A DNA stretch of 64,000 nucleotides from Combretum micranthum. Taxonomy: Eukaryota; Streptophyta; Magnoliopsida; Myrtales; Combretaceae. The position numbers and the translations under genes are program-made. Positions 1 through 12,062 of this stretch are shown in pieces. Below the pieces are notes generated by a model, which was given only the letters and a program-made list of their open reading frames with translations, was not told the DNA's origin and did not search any database. The number at the start of each line of letters is the position of its first letter. The first letter of the stretch is position 1. The DNA is taken from assembly GCA_024138025.1 (NCBI GenBank), contig JAMXBD010001400.1:124001-188000 (forward strand), given 5' to 3'.

Positions 1-904
1 TCCGTTTTCATTGGTATAATATCCAATTGATTGTTTTTTCGCTCAAGCCGATTGACTTTTGGATCAAGGCAATGTAATTCTTGTTATGATTTAGATTTCT
101 GGTGGAGGAATTTTTGTTTCTTTAACTTTGAATTCTGATATCGACTGTCGTTATTGAATTCGATTCGAAAAATCTTCCATCTAAATAGTATTATATATTA
201 TTTTCCATTGTGGTCCTTTCTTGTAGTGTGAATTCCCTAGATGGACTAAAAGTAATGGATTTTTATGTTTTGGCATGGAATGCAATGTCATGCATGTTTC
301 ATTGTTAGTATGAACATTATGTTTTGCTCTTAAACATAATTATTATGTTTTATGTTTTTATTTCATAATATTATGTTTGTTTTTAATATTACAAATATCA
401 TGCTTTGTTTGTAATGAATTTTATGAACTATAATGCTACATATTGTTACGCATAAAGTATTAAATAATAAATAAATAAATAAAAATAATTATAATAATAT
501 TTTATTTATATGGCATTAAGTTAATATTAATTTGTTAGTCACCAAAGTGACCAAAGTAATTAAATGTTTACAGTCATATAATTTAAAATAATAACTTGCA
601 ATGCCTATTATGTAAAGTTTACTAATTGATAGAAATTAAGGATTTACCCAAAGGTAAGTCGATCTTCTATAATTAATAAATATAAAGGAAGAAAAATTGG
701 CATTCACTTGTCTAGTACATATATGTGTCCAAAGATACTATATGTATTCAAGATGGTATGTGTTTAATTACTTCGTTAAGTTTTATTGGCATTCAGTTTA
801 ATGATGATGATATATGTTATTGTGTTTACCCAAAGGAAACCAATAATATATTTTATGTATTTTTTGACTGAATTTGTTAATCAATGAATATTTATACATA
901 ATTT
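1..904 (+). other. AT-rich leader of the copia remnant, no gene
   Basis: No coding region is visible. The stretch lies directly upstream of the copia gag remnant on the same strand and is probably its untranslated leader, possibly with the tail of a 5' LTR at the very start. The match of the first ~60 bases to the 3' LTR region near 9070-9110 is weak, so the 5' LTR may lie outside the window. Two short motifs occur twice: TTTACCCAAAGG (643 and 825) and TTGGCATTCA (698 and 786). I saw no tRNA primer-binding site. Confidence 0.4.
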
Positions 905-1834
905 TGTAGCTGCCAATCTTCACTCTCAAGCTTCTGCTGTTACTTTGTTCATTGGTTTGAATTTCTCTGAATGGAAGGAACAAGTCACTTTCCACTTAGG
1001 CACTTTGGATCTTGACTTGGCCTTATTAGAGGAAAAGCCTGTTGACCTTACTAAAAATAGTATGGAGTCTCAAAAGGAATACCATAAGGCATGGGCAAGG
1101 TCTAACAGATTAAGTTTAAACTTCATGCAAATGACAATTGCTAGCAACATTAAGTCTACTCTTCCAACAACTGAAAATCAAAATGCTAAAGATTTTCTTA
1201 AGCTTGCAGAAGATAAGTTTTGTTCCACCAATAAGTCAATTGCAGGGACACTTATGGCTGAACTCATGACCATGAAGTTTGATGGGTCAAAGAGTATGCA
1301 ACAACATATCCTTGATATGACTGATATTGTAGCAAAACTTAAGGTCTTGGGAATGGTTATGGAGGACTCCTCCTTAATGCAATTCATCATTAATTCACTA
1401 CCTACTGAATATGGACCGTCTCATATGAACTATAACGTAATGAAGGATCAGTAGAATATCAATGAACTGTTCAATATGCTTATTCAGGAGGAAGCAAGAT
1501 TGAAAAAGCAAGGAGCTCATTCCGTCAACCTTGTAGGTCAAGGAACTGGAAAGAAACTCAAACCAAAGGCCGAGAAATTAAGAAGAAAGAATATGCTAAA
1601 GCATCACAGAATGTTGATGATGAAAATAAGGGACCAAAGGTAGATAAATGTCACTTCTGTAAGAAGGAAGGACATCAACAAAAGGATTGTTCTAAATGTA
1701 AGGCTTGGTTCGAAAAGAAAAGTATACATTATGTTTCTATATGCTTTGAATCAAATTTATCTGAAGTTCCTTCTAATACTTGATGGTTTGATTCTGGTGC
1801 AACTACTCATGTATCTAATATCATGCAGGGATTC
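905..1834 (+). pseudogene. Ty1/copia gag and start of protease (broken)
   Basis: This is the Gag part of a copia polyprotein. An open frame from about 905 carries a typical copia gag N-terminus with the NFSEWKEQV motif. It runs to an in-frame TAG at 1453; homology continues after it in shifted frames. A CX2CX4HX4C zinc knuckle (CHFCKKEGHQQKDC) lies at about 1648-1692. The aspartic protease begins with WFDSGATTH near 1785, where the usual preceding tryptophan codon is a TGA stop. Solo LTR A cuts the protease at 1834; homology resumes at 5398. Gag packages the RNA and the protease processes the polyprotein in the family, but several stops make this copy dead. The family assignment is firm from motif order; I do not assign a lineage. 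Confidence 0.88.
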
Positions 1835-2530
1835 TGCAAGCCCCTAGATTTTTCGATAATATAAGCAAATCCTAAGAATCGGAAGTTAAAACGAAACCCT
1901 AAAGTTAACCTAGTTATATGATTAGTCTAGTGAATCTAGATTCGGCAATCCCGTGTTCTTTAACACTAGAAAACGAAATTGAAATAATTGTGGGATATGA
2001 CTTGAAAGTTTAAAAATATCATATTCGAATTTTTCTAGTGTCTTTCGGATCCAATTGGGATCAGTTTTCGAAAACCGTGCCCCGGTGCACCGGATAGTGA
2101 AAATATTCCGACAACACCAATAGATTCGTAAAAATATAAGGTTTTCAAAAATATCAGTTTTAGAATTTTTCGGTAACTAAAAATATCATATATAGGCCGT
2201 TTACGCGTATTTTCTTTACTACCGGTATTTTAACTGTCTAGTCTACTATTCATAGTACTTTTCTACTATACATTACTAGTAATCTATCTCTACTTTTTCT
2301 TACACTCTACCATACCTATACCTTACAATTTACCTTTCCCATACAACTTTAATCACATCACACTTTACACATTACTTCTTTTATTACAAAACAAACAAAA
2401 TAAATTATTTCCACCTACCCCCCCCCCCCCCCCCCCCCCTACTAGAACTGGTACCTCCTCTGTCCCTCTTCATCAATTTTATTTTCTTTTTCAATTTGTT
2501 TAATTACATCTAATTTCCACTTCAAAAATC

Positions 2531-2538
2531 TATAAATA
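2531..2538 (+). promoter_or_regulatory. TATA box of solo LTR A
   Basis: TATAAATA followed by a run of C and then CT-rich sequence. The same TATAAATACCCC arrangement recurs in copies B, E, F and G, so it is conserved across the family and probably marks the LTR promoter. Confidence 0.6.
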
Positions 2539-4212
2539 CCCCTTTCCTCTTTCATTCTTTCACATAACTTATTTCATACTAAACTCTCTCAAAATCACTC
2601 CACAAAGTCACTCTCCCAAATCTCTCAAATTCTTTCTTTTCTTTAGAAAACTAAGTCCACATAATACTACAACCCATTTCTTTTCTTCTTCAACCACACA
2701 CAAACTTAGGTAAAAGTTTCTTTCATATACTCATCATGTTCATATAACTTAACATGAGTTTAGTGTATGTTTCTTAGACTCATTGAGTTAAAGAAGCAAT
2801 AATTTATTCATGTTTTGTTTTTGTTCATGTTCTATTTTTTCTTTATGTTATTATGTTGTTATTGTTATTATCTTTGTTCTAACTAACATATAAAGTATTA
2901 TATATATTATGTATATATATTTAGAGCATATAAGCTCATTTGTTATTTATTTACTTTCAAGTTATGGGATTTATTTATTTCATGTTGTTATTAAGACTAG
3001 TCTTTCTAGTCTTAGACTTGTCCATATTAAGTCAAAACAAATTTCTTTCTTTGCATTTCTTTTCTTTTCTTTTGAGGACTAGTCTATTCTTAGTCCCGAG
3101 ATACCTTGATGAAGCTAAAGTTCCCAATACTTGACTTTACTTTTATGCTCTTATATATTTTTATAATGTTGTTTTATTTTATTCTCATTCATGCATGAAC
3201 TTGTTGATATTGTCTCAACCATAATGAAAATGAGTTTTTTTAAGTAATAAAAATAAACTCTCTTTAAAAATAAATTTTGTCACATAAGAAATTATTTTTC
3301 CTTAAAGACTTAAAGTTTTATCTTAATAAATACTTTTTAGAATTAGATAAGTTTAGTTCAAGTTTTAGTAAGAATACTATATAGTAATTTATCAATGAAA
3401 ATAAAGTTATCATACTCTTTTCAAACCAATAAAACAAGAAAGTTTGTTTAAACTTAATTTTTTATTTAACCAAGTTTTCTTAAACTCCTTTATTAAAGTT
3501 CTCTCCAACACTTTAAAATACTAAAAGTCTAGATAAGTTTTTCAAAATTAACTTGTAAGATCATTTCTTAAAAAGGATCTAACTTTAGAAAAGCTATAGA
3601 ACATATAAAGTATTTAGAAAGACTATGTTTTCCAAAACATTAGAAATAAAGTAGTAGGAATTTTAAAGAGATTAAAATTACTTTTATTTAAGAAATGGAG
3701 TTAAAAGAAGGAGATGCTCACTTATAGTAAAATAAGAAATTTTCTTAACAAAACTAATTTACAAGTCTTAAGCTTATCTCACTTTCAAGACATATTGTTT
3801 TACAAGAATATTGTTGAGACAACACCACTAAATTCATGTATATGGTTTGAGTCTATATATATATTCAAGGGATTTTTCAACCATACAATATATCTATAAT
3901 TTTGTACAAAAGTCCTTGAATGAAGAAAGTTTGAAAACTCTATTTTTGAAATTCGTATCAAATCTGTATGTTACTATTCTGAAACCTAAATAACTTCTTT
4001 TAATAAAAATAATCTTAGAAATAGATAGATCTTTTCGAGTAGGTAGAAATCGGTATATAATATGCGAAATTCCGAGTTAAAATGAGCAAGTCATGGCCAT
4101 TTTAAGTTGGAATTTCCATTTCATAAGATTTTTACAAATTCTCTAAGATAGGATTATAGAATTTAAATAGATCTTGAATGAAATACTCATGTTGGGTATT
4201 TCTTTTGTTTAG

Positions 4213-4276
4213 GTGTCGAGGATCACGATCTTGTCTTCCCCGAGGATTACTTCGACTCCTAGATCGCTATGGACGA
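4213..4276 (+). other. Exon-like block in solo LTR A
   Basis: A 64-nt block preceded by an acceptor-like TTTGTTTAG and followed by GTGAGT. Its first bases (GTG..GAGGA) are shared with the matching blocks in copies B-G. It has no convincing reading frame and is best read as a non-coding exon of the LTR transcript. Confidence 0.5.
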
Positions 4277-5392
4277 GTGAGTTTCCTTTACGCTTATGTA
4301 TTCGCTCATGTGCTTGTAGAATAAAGCACTAGATGTTAGAAAAATATATAATTGCTATGCATGTGGGATATAATGGGAATTATGTATGTGAATCGTTGTG
4401 TGAGGTCAATGAACAATAACGTATATCGGAACCTAATTTGTGATTGACATAAATGTTTCCATGTATGTATTTGTTATGTGTGCAAATATTATTTGATCAC
4501 ATTAAATGATTTAATGTCATATTGAAATCCCCATATAATAAATTGCTCATGCATATCACTTAGAATATCATTTCGAAGTTTTGCTACTACTTCTCAACGT
4601 GGGACAGGAAAGGTAAGCTGCCTAGCTACATCTTGAGGGTTAGGACATTCGGGGAATACGGCCTCAAGGTGTAGCCGAGCCGGATCAATCGCATTGGGTA
4701 TGGAAAGCCCGGGAACTAGTAGTATGGTTTGTTGGAACTCCAAGATGCGCGCAATTTCTAAGGAGGTCATTCGGGGCCTAGTTCAAAGCATTCCCTAATC
4801 ACCGATGAAGGGTAAATCCATCACACATATGAAACCGAATAGTCGTATGTAATGTTTGATCATATGGTTGTTGCATTTCATATGCTTGAATTAATAAATT
4901 TGGTTGGTTGCTTGTTATGAGTACTTTTGCGTAAGGAATGTCTCACTAAGCTAGTCATGCTTATACTCCTATAGACTTTTGATATTGCAGAATTATCTTT
5001 TGCACCCGAGACCATCTTGATTCCCCCGAGTAGAATCCTTATTTTGGAAGCTTTTGGAGGATTTCTGTTTTGAAGTTTAAGAGTAGATTTCTTCTAAAAT
5101 CTTCTAGCTTTAGTTATTTTATCTTTATTAGAAACATGTTGTTATTATTGGGGAAATGCCGCTTAGAAGATGTAAGACTTTATATTTTGTTTTTTAATGC
5201 AATATATTAAGTGTTATTTTTTATGTTCCGCTACCAATATCTTAAAATGCATTACTTCACCGGTCTCCCTTTGATGTGAATGTACGCCTTGTACCGATGT
5301 AGAAACTTTTGAGTAACTGAGATAGTCATTCTTAAGTTTTAATATTATGTACGGTGGGCTGTCACATTTAGGGTACCCGTTGGGGCATGACA

Positions 5393-8300
5393 GATTCCTT
5401 ACAATCCAAACCATAAGCCCAACTAACAATTTTCTGTTTATAGGGAATTGAATGAAGGCCCCGATTGAAAGCGTAGGGACTTACAAGCTTACATTAGATA
5501 CTAGTCATCAATTGGATCTAATGAATACTCTCTATGTACCTTCAATTTCTAGAAATTTAGTTTCAATTTCTAGACTCGATGTTAGTGGATATACTTTTAA
5601 GGTTAAACATGGTTGTTTTAAGTTATATAAGGATGATTTTTTCATTGGTAATGCAATGCTTGTAGATGGTTTATATAAATTGAAACTTGATGGTGTCTTT
5701 TAATCCCTATTTATTGTTAATCTTAATATTGGAATGAAATGTAGTTTGGCAAATGAAAACTCAGCTTACTTGTGGCATAGATGTTTGGGTCACATATCCA
5801 AAGAAAGGCTATAAAGATTAGTAAACAATGAGATTCTACAGAACCTAGCTTTTACTGATCTTGGTTTATTTGTGGATTGCATTAAGGGTAAGCAAACCAC
5901 ACATAATAAGAAAGGAGCAACCAGCTTCTTGAGATAATACACAGTGTTATATGTGGACCTTTTGACACTTCGTCTTATAATGGAGAAGAGTACGTCATCA
6001 CCTTCATAGATGATTTTTCATGTTATGGATATATCTATTTGCTGCATGAAAAATCTCAAGCTATAAATGCCCTTGAGGTGTTTGTAAAGGAAGTTGAGAG
6101 GCAATTAGATAGAAAAGTGAAAATAATAAGGTCTGATAGAGGTGGTGAATATTGCGGAAATATGATGAATCTGGATATTATCCTGGTCCATTTGCAAAAT
6201 TCCTTCACAATCATGGCATATGTGCACAATATACTATGCCAGGCATACCTCAACAAAATGGTGTAGTAGAAAAGCAAAATAGAACATTAATGAATATAGT
6301 TAGGAGTATGATAAGTAATTCTACATTACCTAAAAGTTTATGGATGTATGCACTTAAAATTGCTATGTATATGTTAAATAGGGTTTCTAGTAAAGCAGTT
6401 TTTAAGACTCCTTTTGAGTTATAGACTAGAAGGAAACCTAGTTTGAGACACCCGCATGTTTAGGGTTGTCCTACGGAAGCACGGGTTTATAATCCACATA
6501 AAAAGAAATTAGATTCTCAAACAGTTAGTGGATACTTTACTGGTTATCCAAAGAAATCCAAACTATATAGGTTTTACTATCCAAACCATAGTTCTGGAAT
6601 TGTAGAGACAGCCAATGCCAAATTTTTAGAGAATGGTGAGGTTAGTGGGAGTACTGAAAAATGGAGTTGTGGATATTAATGAAATAAGGGTAAATGTTCA
6701 ATTACCCCTGAATGTTCCTAAATGCACAATCACGCCAAATGTTATTCCTATAATAGAAGAACAAAATAATCAAGAACAACATTTGGATAATGAGTGGTAT
6801 CACATTAAGAACCTAACTTACAACCAGCTAATGTAAATGAACCTGTTGGAATAGCTTTAATAAACATGTAAGGGTTAAAGGTCAGTTATCTCTGATGATT
6901 ATGTTTATTTGCAAGAGTCTGAATTTGATTGTGGCATTAATAATGATCTGTTTTGTTTTCACAAGCCATAGAAAGTGATGAGTCTGAAAAATGGATTGTG
7001 CTATGAAAGAGAGTTAAAATCAATGGTTCAAAACAATGTCTAGGATCTTGTAGACTTGCCAGAAGGTTCAAAATGAGTCGGAGTAAATGGGTCTTTAAGA
7101 CCAAGCGACTGAAAAGGTAATATTGAACGATATAAAGCTAGACTTGTTGCCAAAGGTTATACTCGAAAAATGGCATTGGTCATAAAGAGACTTTTTCACT
7201 TGTCTCAAAGAAAGATTCATTGAGAATAATTTTGGATTTAACGGCTCATTTTGATTTAGAGCTTACAAATGGATGTGAAACAGCCTTCCTAAATGGGGAT
7301 TTTGAAGAGGAAGTTTATATGGATCAACTTGAAGATTTTTCCATGAAGGGAAAAGAAAGTATGGTGTATAAATTGAAGAAATAATATATGGATTTAAACA
7401 AGCTTCTAAGCAATAGTATATTAAGTTTAATAATACCATCATCTTTTGGTTTTGAAGAAATCATTGTTGATTGTTGTATTTACTGGAAGATCAGCGGGAG
7501 TAAGTTTATATTTTTTGTTCTATATGTTGATGATATTTTACTTGCTGCTAATGATTTGGGTTTATTGCATAAGACTAAAGGATTTCTATCTAAGAATTTT
7601 GAAATAAAAGATAGGAAGAGGCATCCTATGTGATTGGAATTTCAATATTCCATAATAGGTCTGAAGGATTGATAGGATTGTCTCAGAAAACTTATATCGA
7701 GAAAATTCTTAAGAAATTCAATATGAGTAAGTGCTTAGCAGGAATATTCTCTATTCAAAAGGGAGATAAGTTTAGCTAATGCAATGTCTAAAAAATGATG
7801 TGGAACATAAGGGAATGGAATCAATTCCATATGCATATGTTGTAGGCAGTTTGATGTACTTATGACATGTATCAGACCTGACATTAGTTTTGCAATAGGA
7901 ATACTGGGTAGATACAAAAGTAATCCTGGTATTGACCATTGGAATGCTGCAAAGAAAGTGTTGAGATATCTACAAGGAACGAAAGACTATATGCTTACTT
8001 ATAAGAGGTTTAATCGTTTAGAAGTGATTGGATATTCAGATTCAGATTTTGCTGAATGTGTTGATAGTAGGAAATCAACGTTTGGTTATTTGTTCCTGTT
8101 AGCTGGAGGAGCAATATCTTGGAAAAGTGCCAAACAGTCTGTCATTGCTTCATCCACTATGGAAGTAGAATTGTAGCTTGTTATGATGTTACAATTCACA
8201 CATTATGGCTGCAAAATTTTATTTCAGGTCTTGAGGTTGTCGACATCATAAGCAAGCCACCGAAAATTTATTGTGATATGTCTACAGCAGTTTTCTTCTC

Positions 8301-8523
8301 TAAAAATGATGAATATTCCAAACGAGCAAAACACATGGAATTAAAGTATTTTGTTGTTAAAGAGGAGATTCAAAAACAAAGGGTGTGTGTTGAACATATA
8401 AGAACGGATCTCATGATTGTAGATCCTTTAACTAAGGGATTACAGCCAAAGACTTTTAAAGAACATGTACATGGGATGGTCCTAGTTGTATTGATGGTTG
8501 ATGATGATGTTATAATACTCTAG
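5393..8523 (+). pseudogene. Ty1/copia pol: protease tail, integrase, RT, RNase H (broken)
   Basis: This continues the polyprotein cut by LTR A. Order seen: protease tail and linker (5452-5703), GAG-pre-integrase with HxxxGH (about 5765-5930), integrase core (5935-6430), a stretch before RT (6480-6840), reverse transcriptase (7000-7640) with YVDD at about 7522-7533, and RNase H (7862-8500) with SDSDFAE and DPLTKG. In the integrase the second catalytic Asp (SDRGGEY, about 6133) and the Glu (PQQNGVVE, about 6265) are present. The first Asp, expected in the TDICGPF-type motif at 5941-5955, is Val. Many stops and frameshifts (for example 5703, 6424, 7628) break it into short frames. The order INT-RT-RH is diagnostic for copia. 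Replication-incompetent relic. Confidence 0.9.
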
Positions 8524-8838
8524 AGCTCAATAATGATATGTTTATGATATTTTAAGTCTTCTTATTCATTATATTTGTGCATGCTTTATTGTTTGAATAA
8601 GAAAATTATGTGTCTTTATAACAAGTATGTGCACTATATGTTATTTATATACAACTTATGAACCTAACATAGTAAATCCTTAATTTAGTAATATATGGAA
8701 CGGAGTATGCGACTATATAGTGTATGATCGCCATAATCCTCATTACGTGGTTTGTTGTGTAAAGGTGCTTATGATGATTAAAGTTTTGACTTTTGCTAGC
8801 CTTTTATTATACTATTAAATGTAATAATGGATTATCCG

Positions 8839-8850
8839 ACCAAGTGGGAG
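8839..8850 (+). other. Polypurine tract of the copia element
   Basis: A purine-rich ACCAAGTGGGAG lies after the RNase H end and just before the start of the 3' LTR. In copia elements this primes plus-strand DNA synthesis; here it also fixes the LTR start near 8853. Confidence 0.6.
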
Positions 8851-8852
8851 AA

Positions 8853-9130
8853 TATAAGAAATCTTAACCGTTAAGATAGGTACTTGATGGACGTACCAGA
8901 ATCAATTTATATATGTATATAAACTGCTCTCTTTCTACCAAGATTGTAAGTAGTTAAAATTTTTATCCATCAAGTAATCTGCTATGAAAGGAGGGTTAAG
9001 GGAGAGAAATTTGGTTTATCAAAGATTGAAAACAAGAAAGATCTCCATCATGTCGTATTCTGTCAATTTATACAAATTTTATTTTCTTGCTATATCCAAA
9101 TGATTATTATATTCAAAATCCGTATGATAA
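8853..9130 (+). repeat. 3' LTR (partial) of the copia element
   Basis: The LTR begins near 8853, where a TG start appears mutated to TA. TATATAAACTGCTCTC-like promoter sequence lies near 8914-8935, as expected for a copia LTR. The end is not fixed: I found neither a clear CA terminus nor a target duplication, and no good 5' partner. The region 8524-8838 between the coding end and the polypurine tract is 3' untranslated sequence. Confidence 0.45.
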
Positions 9131-9519
9131 TAACAATGATTTAATATTAATGGTGTTGAATCCTTAAGGGAATTGAGTTTACATTTTGACCCCATAAAAT
9201 TTGGCAAACAACATAATTACTTTCTATTAAGAACGCACCGATGCGTGTCCTCGTCCAAGTCAGTCTCCACTTTGAAATTAATAAACACAATCCATTGGAC
9301 GTGAAGATACGGAGAAATCCTTTGTGAGTATTATTCCTGATATCAATATATATAATCGGACTCTCAAATCATGAATTCTCAGCTCTTATATACTATTGCA
9401 TGCGACTCTCAAATCACTCCCATGCCAATTCGTGACCCTAATGACTATTGGCGTACATGCATACTAAAAACACAGTAAACTCCATTTGGATAGTCAGAAA
9501 AAGTTTGTTGTTTTATTTG
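9131..9519. other. Non-coding stretch
   Basis: I see no gene, repeat pair or RNA signal here. The sequence is plain AT-rich intergenic DNA after the copia LTR. A minus-strand open frame spanning 9445-9882 crosses the adjacent inverted repeat and has no recognisable domain. Confidence 0.4.
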
Positions 9520-9631
9520 TGTTTCTACTAATAAATATCTGACACATGATAAAAGAATTAAGAAGATATAAAAATCCCTAAACAAAAGAAGACACTTTTT
9601 GACATGTATCAGATATTTATTAGTAGAAACA
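9520..9631. repeat. 29-bp inverted repeat with 54-nt loop
   Basis: The arms 9520-9548 and 9603-9631 are reverse complements with a single mismatch in 29 bases. The flanks do not extend the pairing. A transcript from either strand would fold into a long near-perfect stem with a 54-nt loop. It could be a young microRNA-like locus, a small MITE-derived hairpin, or an accidental inverted duplication. Nothing in the sequence decides between these. Confidence 0.7.
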
Positions 9632-10813
9632 GAACTGGATAACGATGACAGCAAACACGTTTCTCGGATAATCCATCTTATCCTTTCCGTACACTTGATA
9701 ACCAAAAAAACTTCAAAAGAAACAAATGCCGAAGCAATTGAACTAGTTCGTAATATATAATATAATTCTGCTTCATGCATGACGGTATATCCTCGGAATC
9801 TCGGAGGCCTAAAAGCATCATACGTGACGTTGGAGAACTCCATTATTTTTGAAAAACAAATTCCTGAACGAGTAAATATCACCGTCGTAGGCTAGCTATA
9901 AACCCAATATAATAACTTTTAAAATGAAACTTCATCCCCGTCCATAGCAGAGAGGAGAAAACTTGCATTAGCATTATCATGGCACCATACCGGCATTACC
10001 ACAATTGTGCCGAGAACTCTTTTATCTAATTAAGGGTTTAATTATTATATATTTGACTTAAATAATCCTCTCGAGCCAAAAAACTTGAGTCGGAATCAAC
10101 AAACCTTCAATCAAAATTCTTTCTTTCTTATTAAAAAAAAAAAAAAAAAAAAAGGCTTTACTATAATCTTTATCCCATCACATTGCCACTGTACGTCACA
10201 ACCGTATGTTCTTTCAGCTCCAACCTTATTATTTTATTTAATCATTCCATGCACCTTCAGATTCCATTCTTTTTATTCATCTAGTCGCACACGAATCATC
10301 CGCCATATGTCCATTATTACAATCGTATATACATGTCAGCTTGCCATAAAATTTCTCATAGAAAATATCATCGATTTCTCAAACCTTTTTTTTTTTCTAA
10401 TTATGCCCAGATCTTTAGTTGCCATCTTTGAGAACATATCGCAAATCGCATTTACCTTTTCACTAAAATTCAATTCAAGAGACCTTATCTAAAGCAGTCA
10501 AGCACATTAAATTTTCGAATCATATCTTCCAATGATGATGATTTTTTTTTTTTTTCCACATTTCTAATTTCTTTTCTCACTAGCTTTACATCCATTGCTT
10601 GTAGCAGTATAAAATATATACTCCCTATGGTCGATGCACGGCTTTCTATTATATTCTCTAAGCAGCCAACGAAAATCTCCTCGTATATTATCAATAATCA
10701 AGACCCTTCAAACAATATTAATCAAATCAATTCAGTCATCAAATCTTTCACCCACATCCTTCTAATTGAACGTGATCGGCTACAGATACATTATCGAACA
10801 TTTCTTTCAATGA
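9632..10813. other. Non-coding stretch with homopolymer tracts
   Basis: No gene is supported. Poly-A (about 10132-10153) and poly-T tracts (about 10386 and 10542) interrupt AT-rich DNA. The plus-strand open frame at 10085-10492 is low complexity and has no domain; I regard it as chance. Confidence 0.4.
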
Positions 10814-11069
10814 TGTAGGATTAAGATGCATGCAACAAGTGAAACTGTCTGTGGAACAGGAAGGGAAAGCGAAGTAAGAAACAGTGCTCGTGCGTGGTAT
10901 CAAATGTCTGCATGTGCGTGTTGTGTATGCGTGTTAGAATTATGGGTGAGGCCAAAGAATGGGCTGGGTCAACTCTGATGATAACGAGCTGTGTCCTGTT
11001 AATAAATAGTGGCCTTGGGCCAACATTATCAATTAGTAATTAATATATTCTCTATTTTAAATTTTATCA
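10814..11069 (+). repeat. 5' LTR of the deleted gypsy element
   Basis: Direct repeat partner of 12063-12313, recognisable by the shared TGTAGGATTAAGATGC start and the shared TAATAAATAGTGGCCTTG block near its 3' end. Confidence 0.75.
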
Positions 11070-11081
11070 TGATAATAATAC

Positions 11082-12060
11082 TAGTAGCCACTTCATTGCA
11101 ATGACTCATCCCTACATAGCACCTCAAGTGGCTCAACACTATCTTGATAATGTCAATAAGCTACATGGGATGCCAAATGCCATCACTTGCGACCGAGATT
11201 CAGTCCTTACTAGCCCATTTTGGCAGGAATTCTTTCGTCTCTAAGGAGTTGAGTTCAATCTACCTATAGCCTACCACCCACAAACAGATGGCCAAACCGA
11301 GGTGGTGAATAGGAGTCTAGAGACCTATCTGAGGTGCATGACTCGGAATTCGCCTAAGAGTTGGAGTCAGTTCTTAAGTTTAGCTGAGTGGTGTATAATA
11401 CAAATTACTACACCAGCTCATACACCACACCATTTGAGGCTCTGTACGGTTACCCATCCCCCATACATTTACCTTACATGCCTAAGGATTCCAGAAATGA
11501 GGCTGTGGACCAGTTACCAACTAAGAGGGAGGAGAAGATGAAGCTACTCAAATTTTATCTCAAACACGCCCAAAATAGGATGAAGCAGTTGGTAGACAGG
11601 AGAAGGACTGATAGGGTTTTTCAAATAAGGGATTGGGTTCTCCTAAAACTACAACCCTATAAACAGAACTCTATGAAGACCATCAAGACTTCGATGATTG
11701 CACCTAAGTACTACGAACCATTTAAAATAATTGACAAAATCAGCACAGTGGCTTACCAATTGGAACTTCCAGAAGGGTCTGAGATTCATCCGACCTTCCA
11801 TGTATCTCAGCTGAAGAAGTATTATGGACCTCCAACAACTCCGTCGCTTCCTTCACCTACAATAAACACAAATCCAGAGTTAGAACCACAATCCATTCTG
11901 GATCGAAAAATGGTCAAGAGAGGAAACGAGGTGGAGATGATGATACTTATCTCCTGGCACAATCGTTCTCCAGCTGCTGCAATTGGAGTTCTTTAGTGAT
12001 TTGAAGTTAAGATTTCCAAATCATTCCTTGTGGACAAGGAATTTTGAGGACGGAGGAGCT
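11082..12060 (+). pseudogene. Ty3/gypsy integrase C-terminal part and chromodomain (broken)
   Basis: The reading frame enters inside the integrase catalytic core. An Asp of the DDE triad lies in TCDRDS (about 11190), and the HPQTDGQTE motif at about 11275-11301 carries the region of the catalytic Glu. A stop (TAA, about 11242) interrupts the core and a small deletion shifts the frame near 11392. The longest open piece is 11388-11996. It holds the GPY/F-like integrase tail (EIHPTFHVSQLKK, about 11785) and the start of a chromodomain (ILDRKMVKRGNE, about 11895). The chromodomain continues in another frame to about 12045, just before the polypurine stretch and the 3' LTR. Such chromodomains guide integration to chromatin marks in the family. 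This copy is non-functional. Confidence 0.85.
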
Positions 12061-12062
12061 AA

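Larger units (their letters stand above)
1835..5392 (+). mobile_element. Solo LTR A (TGTAAACCCC-type family), inserted in copia protease
   Basis: A 3558-bp insertion begins TGCAAGCCCC and ends GGGGCATGACA, flanked by a perfect 5-bp duplication GATTC (1830-1834 and 5393-5397). Copia homology continues on both sides, so the ends are certain. There is no internal retrotransposon domain, hence a solo LTR. Its plus strand is taken as sense because TATAAATA (2531-2538) lies ~700 bp from the TG end. A splice-donor-like TAG|GTAAAAG is at 2709/2710. An acceptor-like TTTAG precedes a 64-nt block (4213-4276) followed by GTGAGT. A C-homopolymer (about 2419-2439) sits upstream of the TATA box. Six related copies (B-G) occur in the window, all in opposite orientation. 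The ends resemble those of long chromovirus LTRs, but the lineage is inference. Confidence 0.85.

Noticed and set aside
9445..9882. 145-codon minus-strand frame as a gene
   Set aside because: It runs through the inverted repeat and shows no recognisable domain.
10085..10492. 135-codon open frame as a gene
   Set aside because: Low-complexity sequence with a poly-Lys start from a poly-A tract; no domain or splice context.
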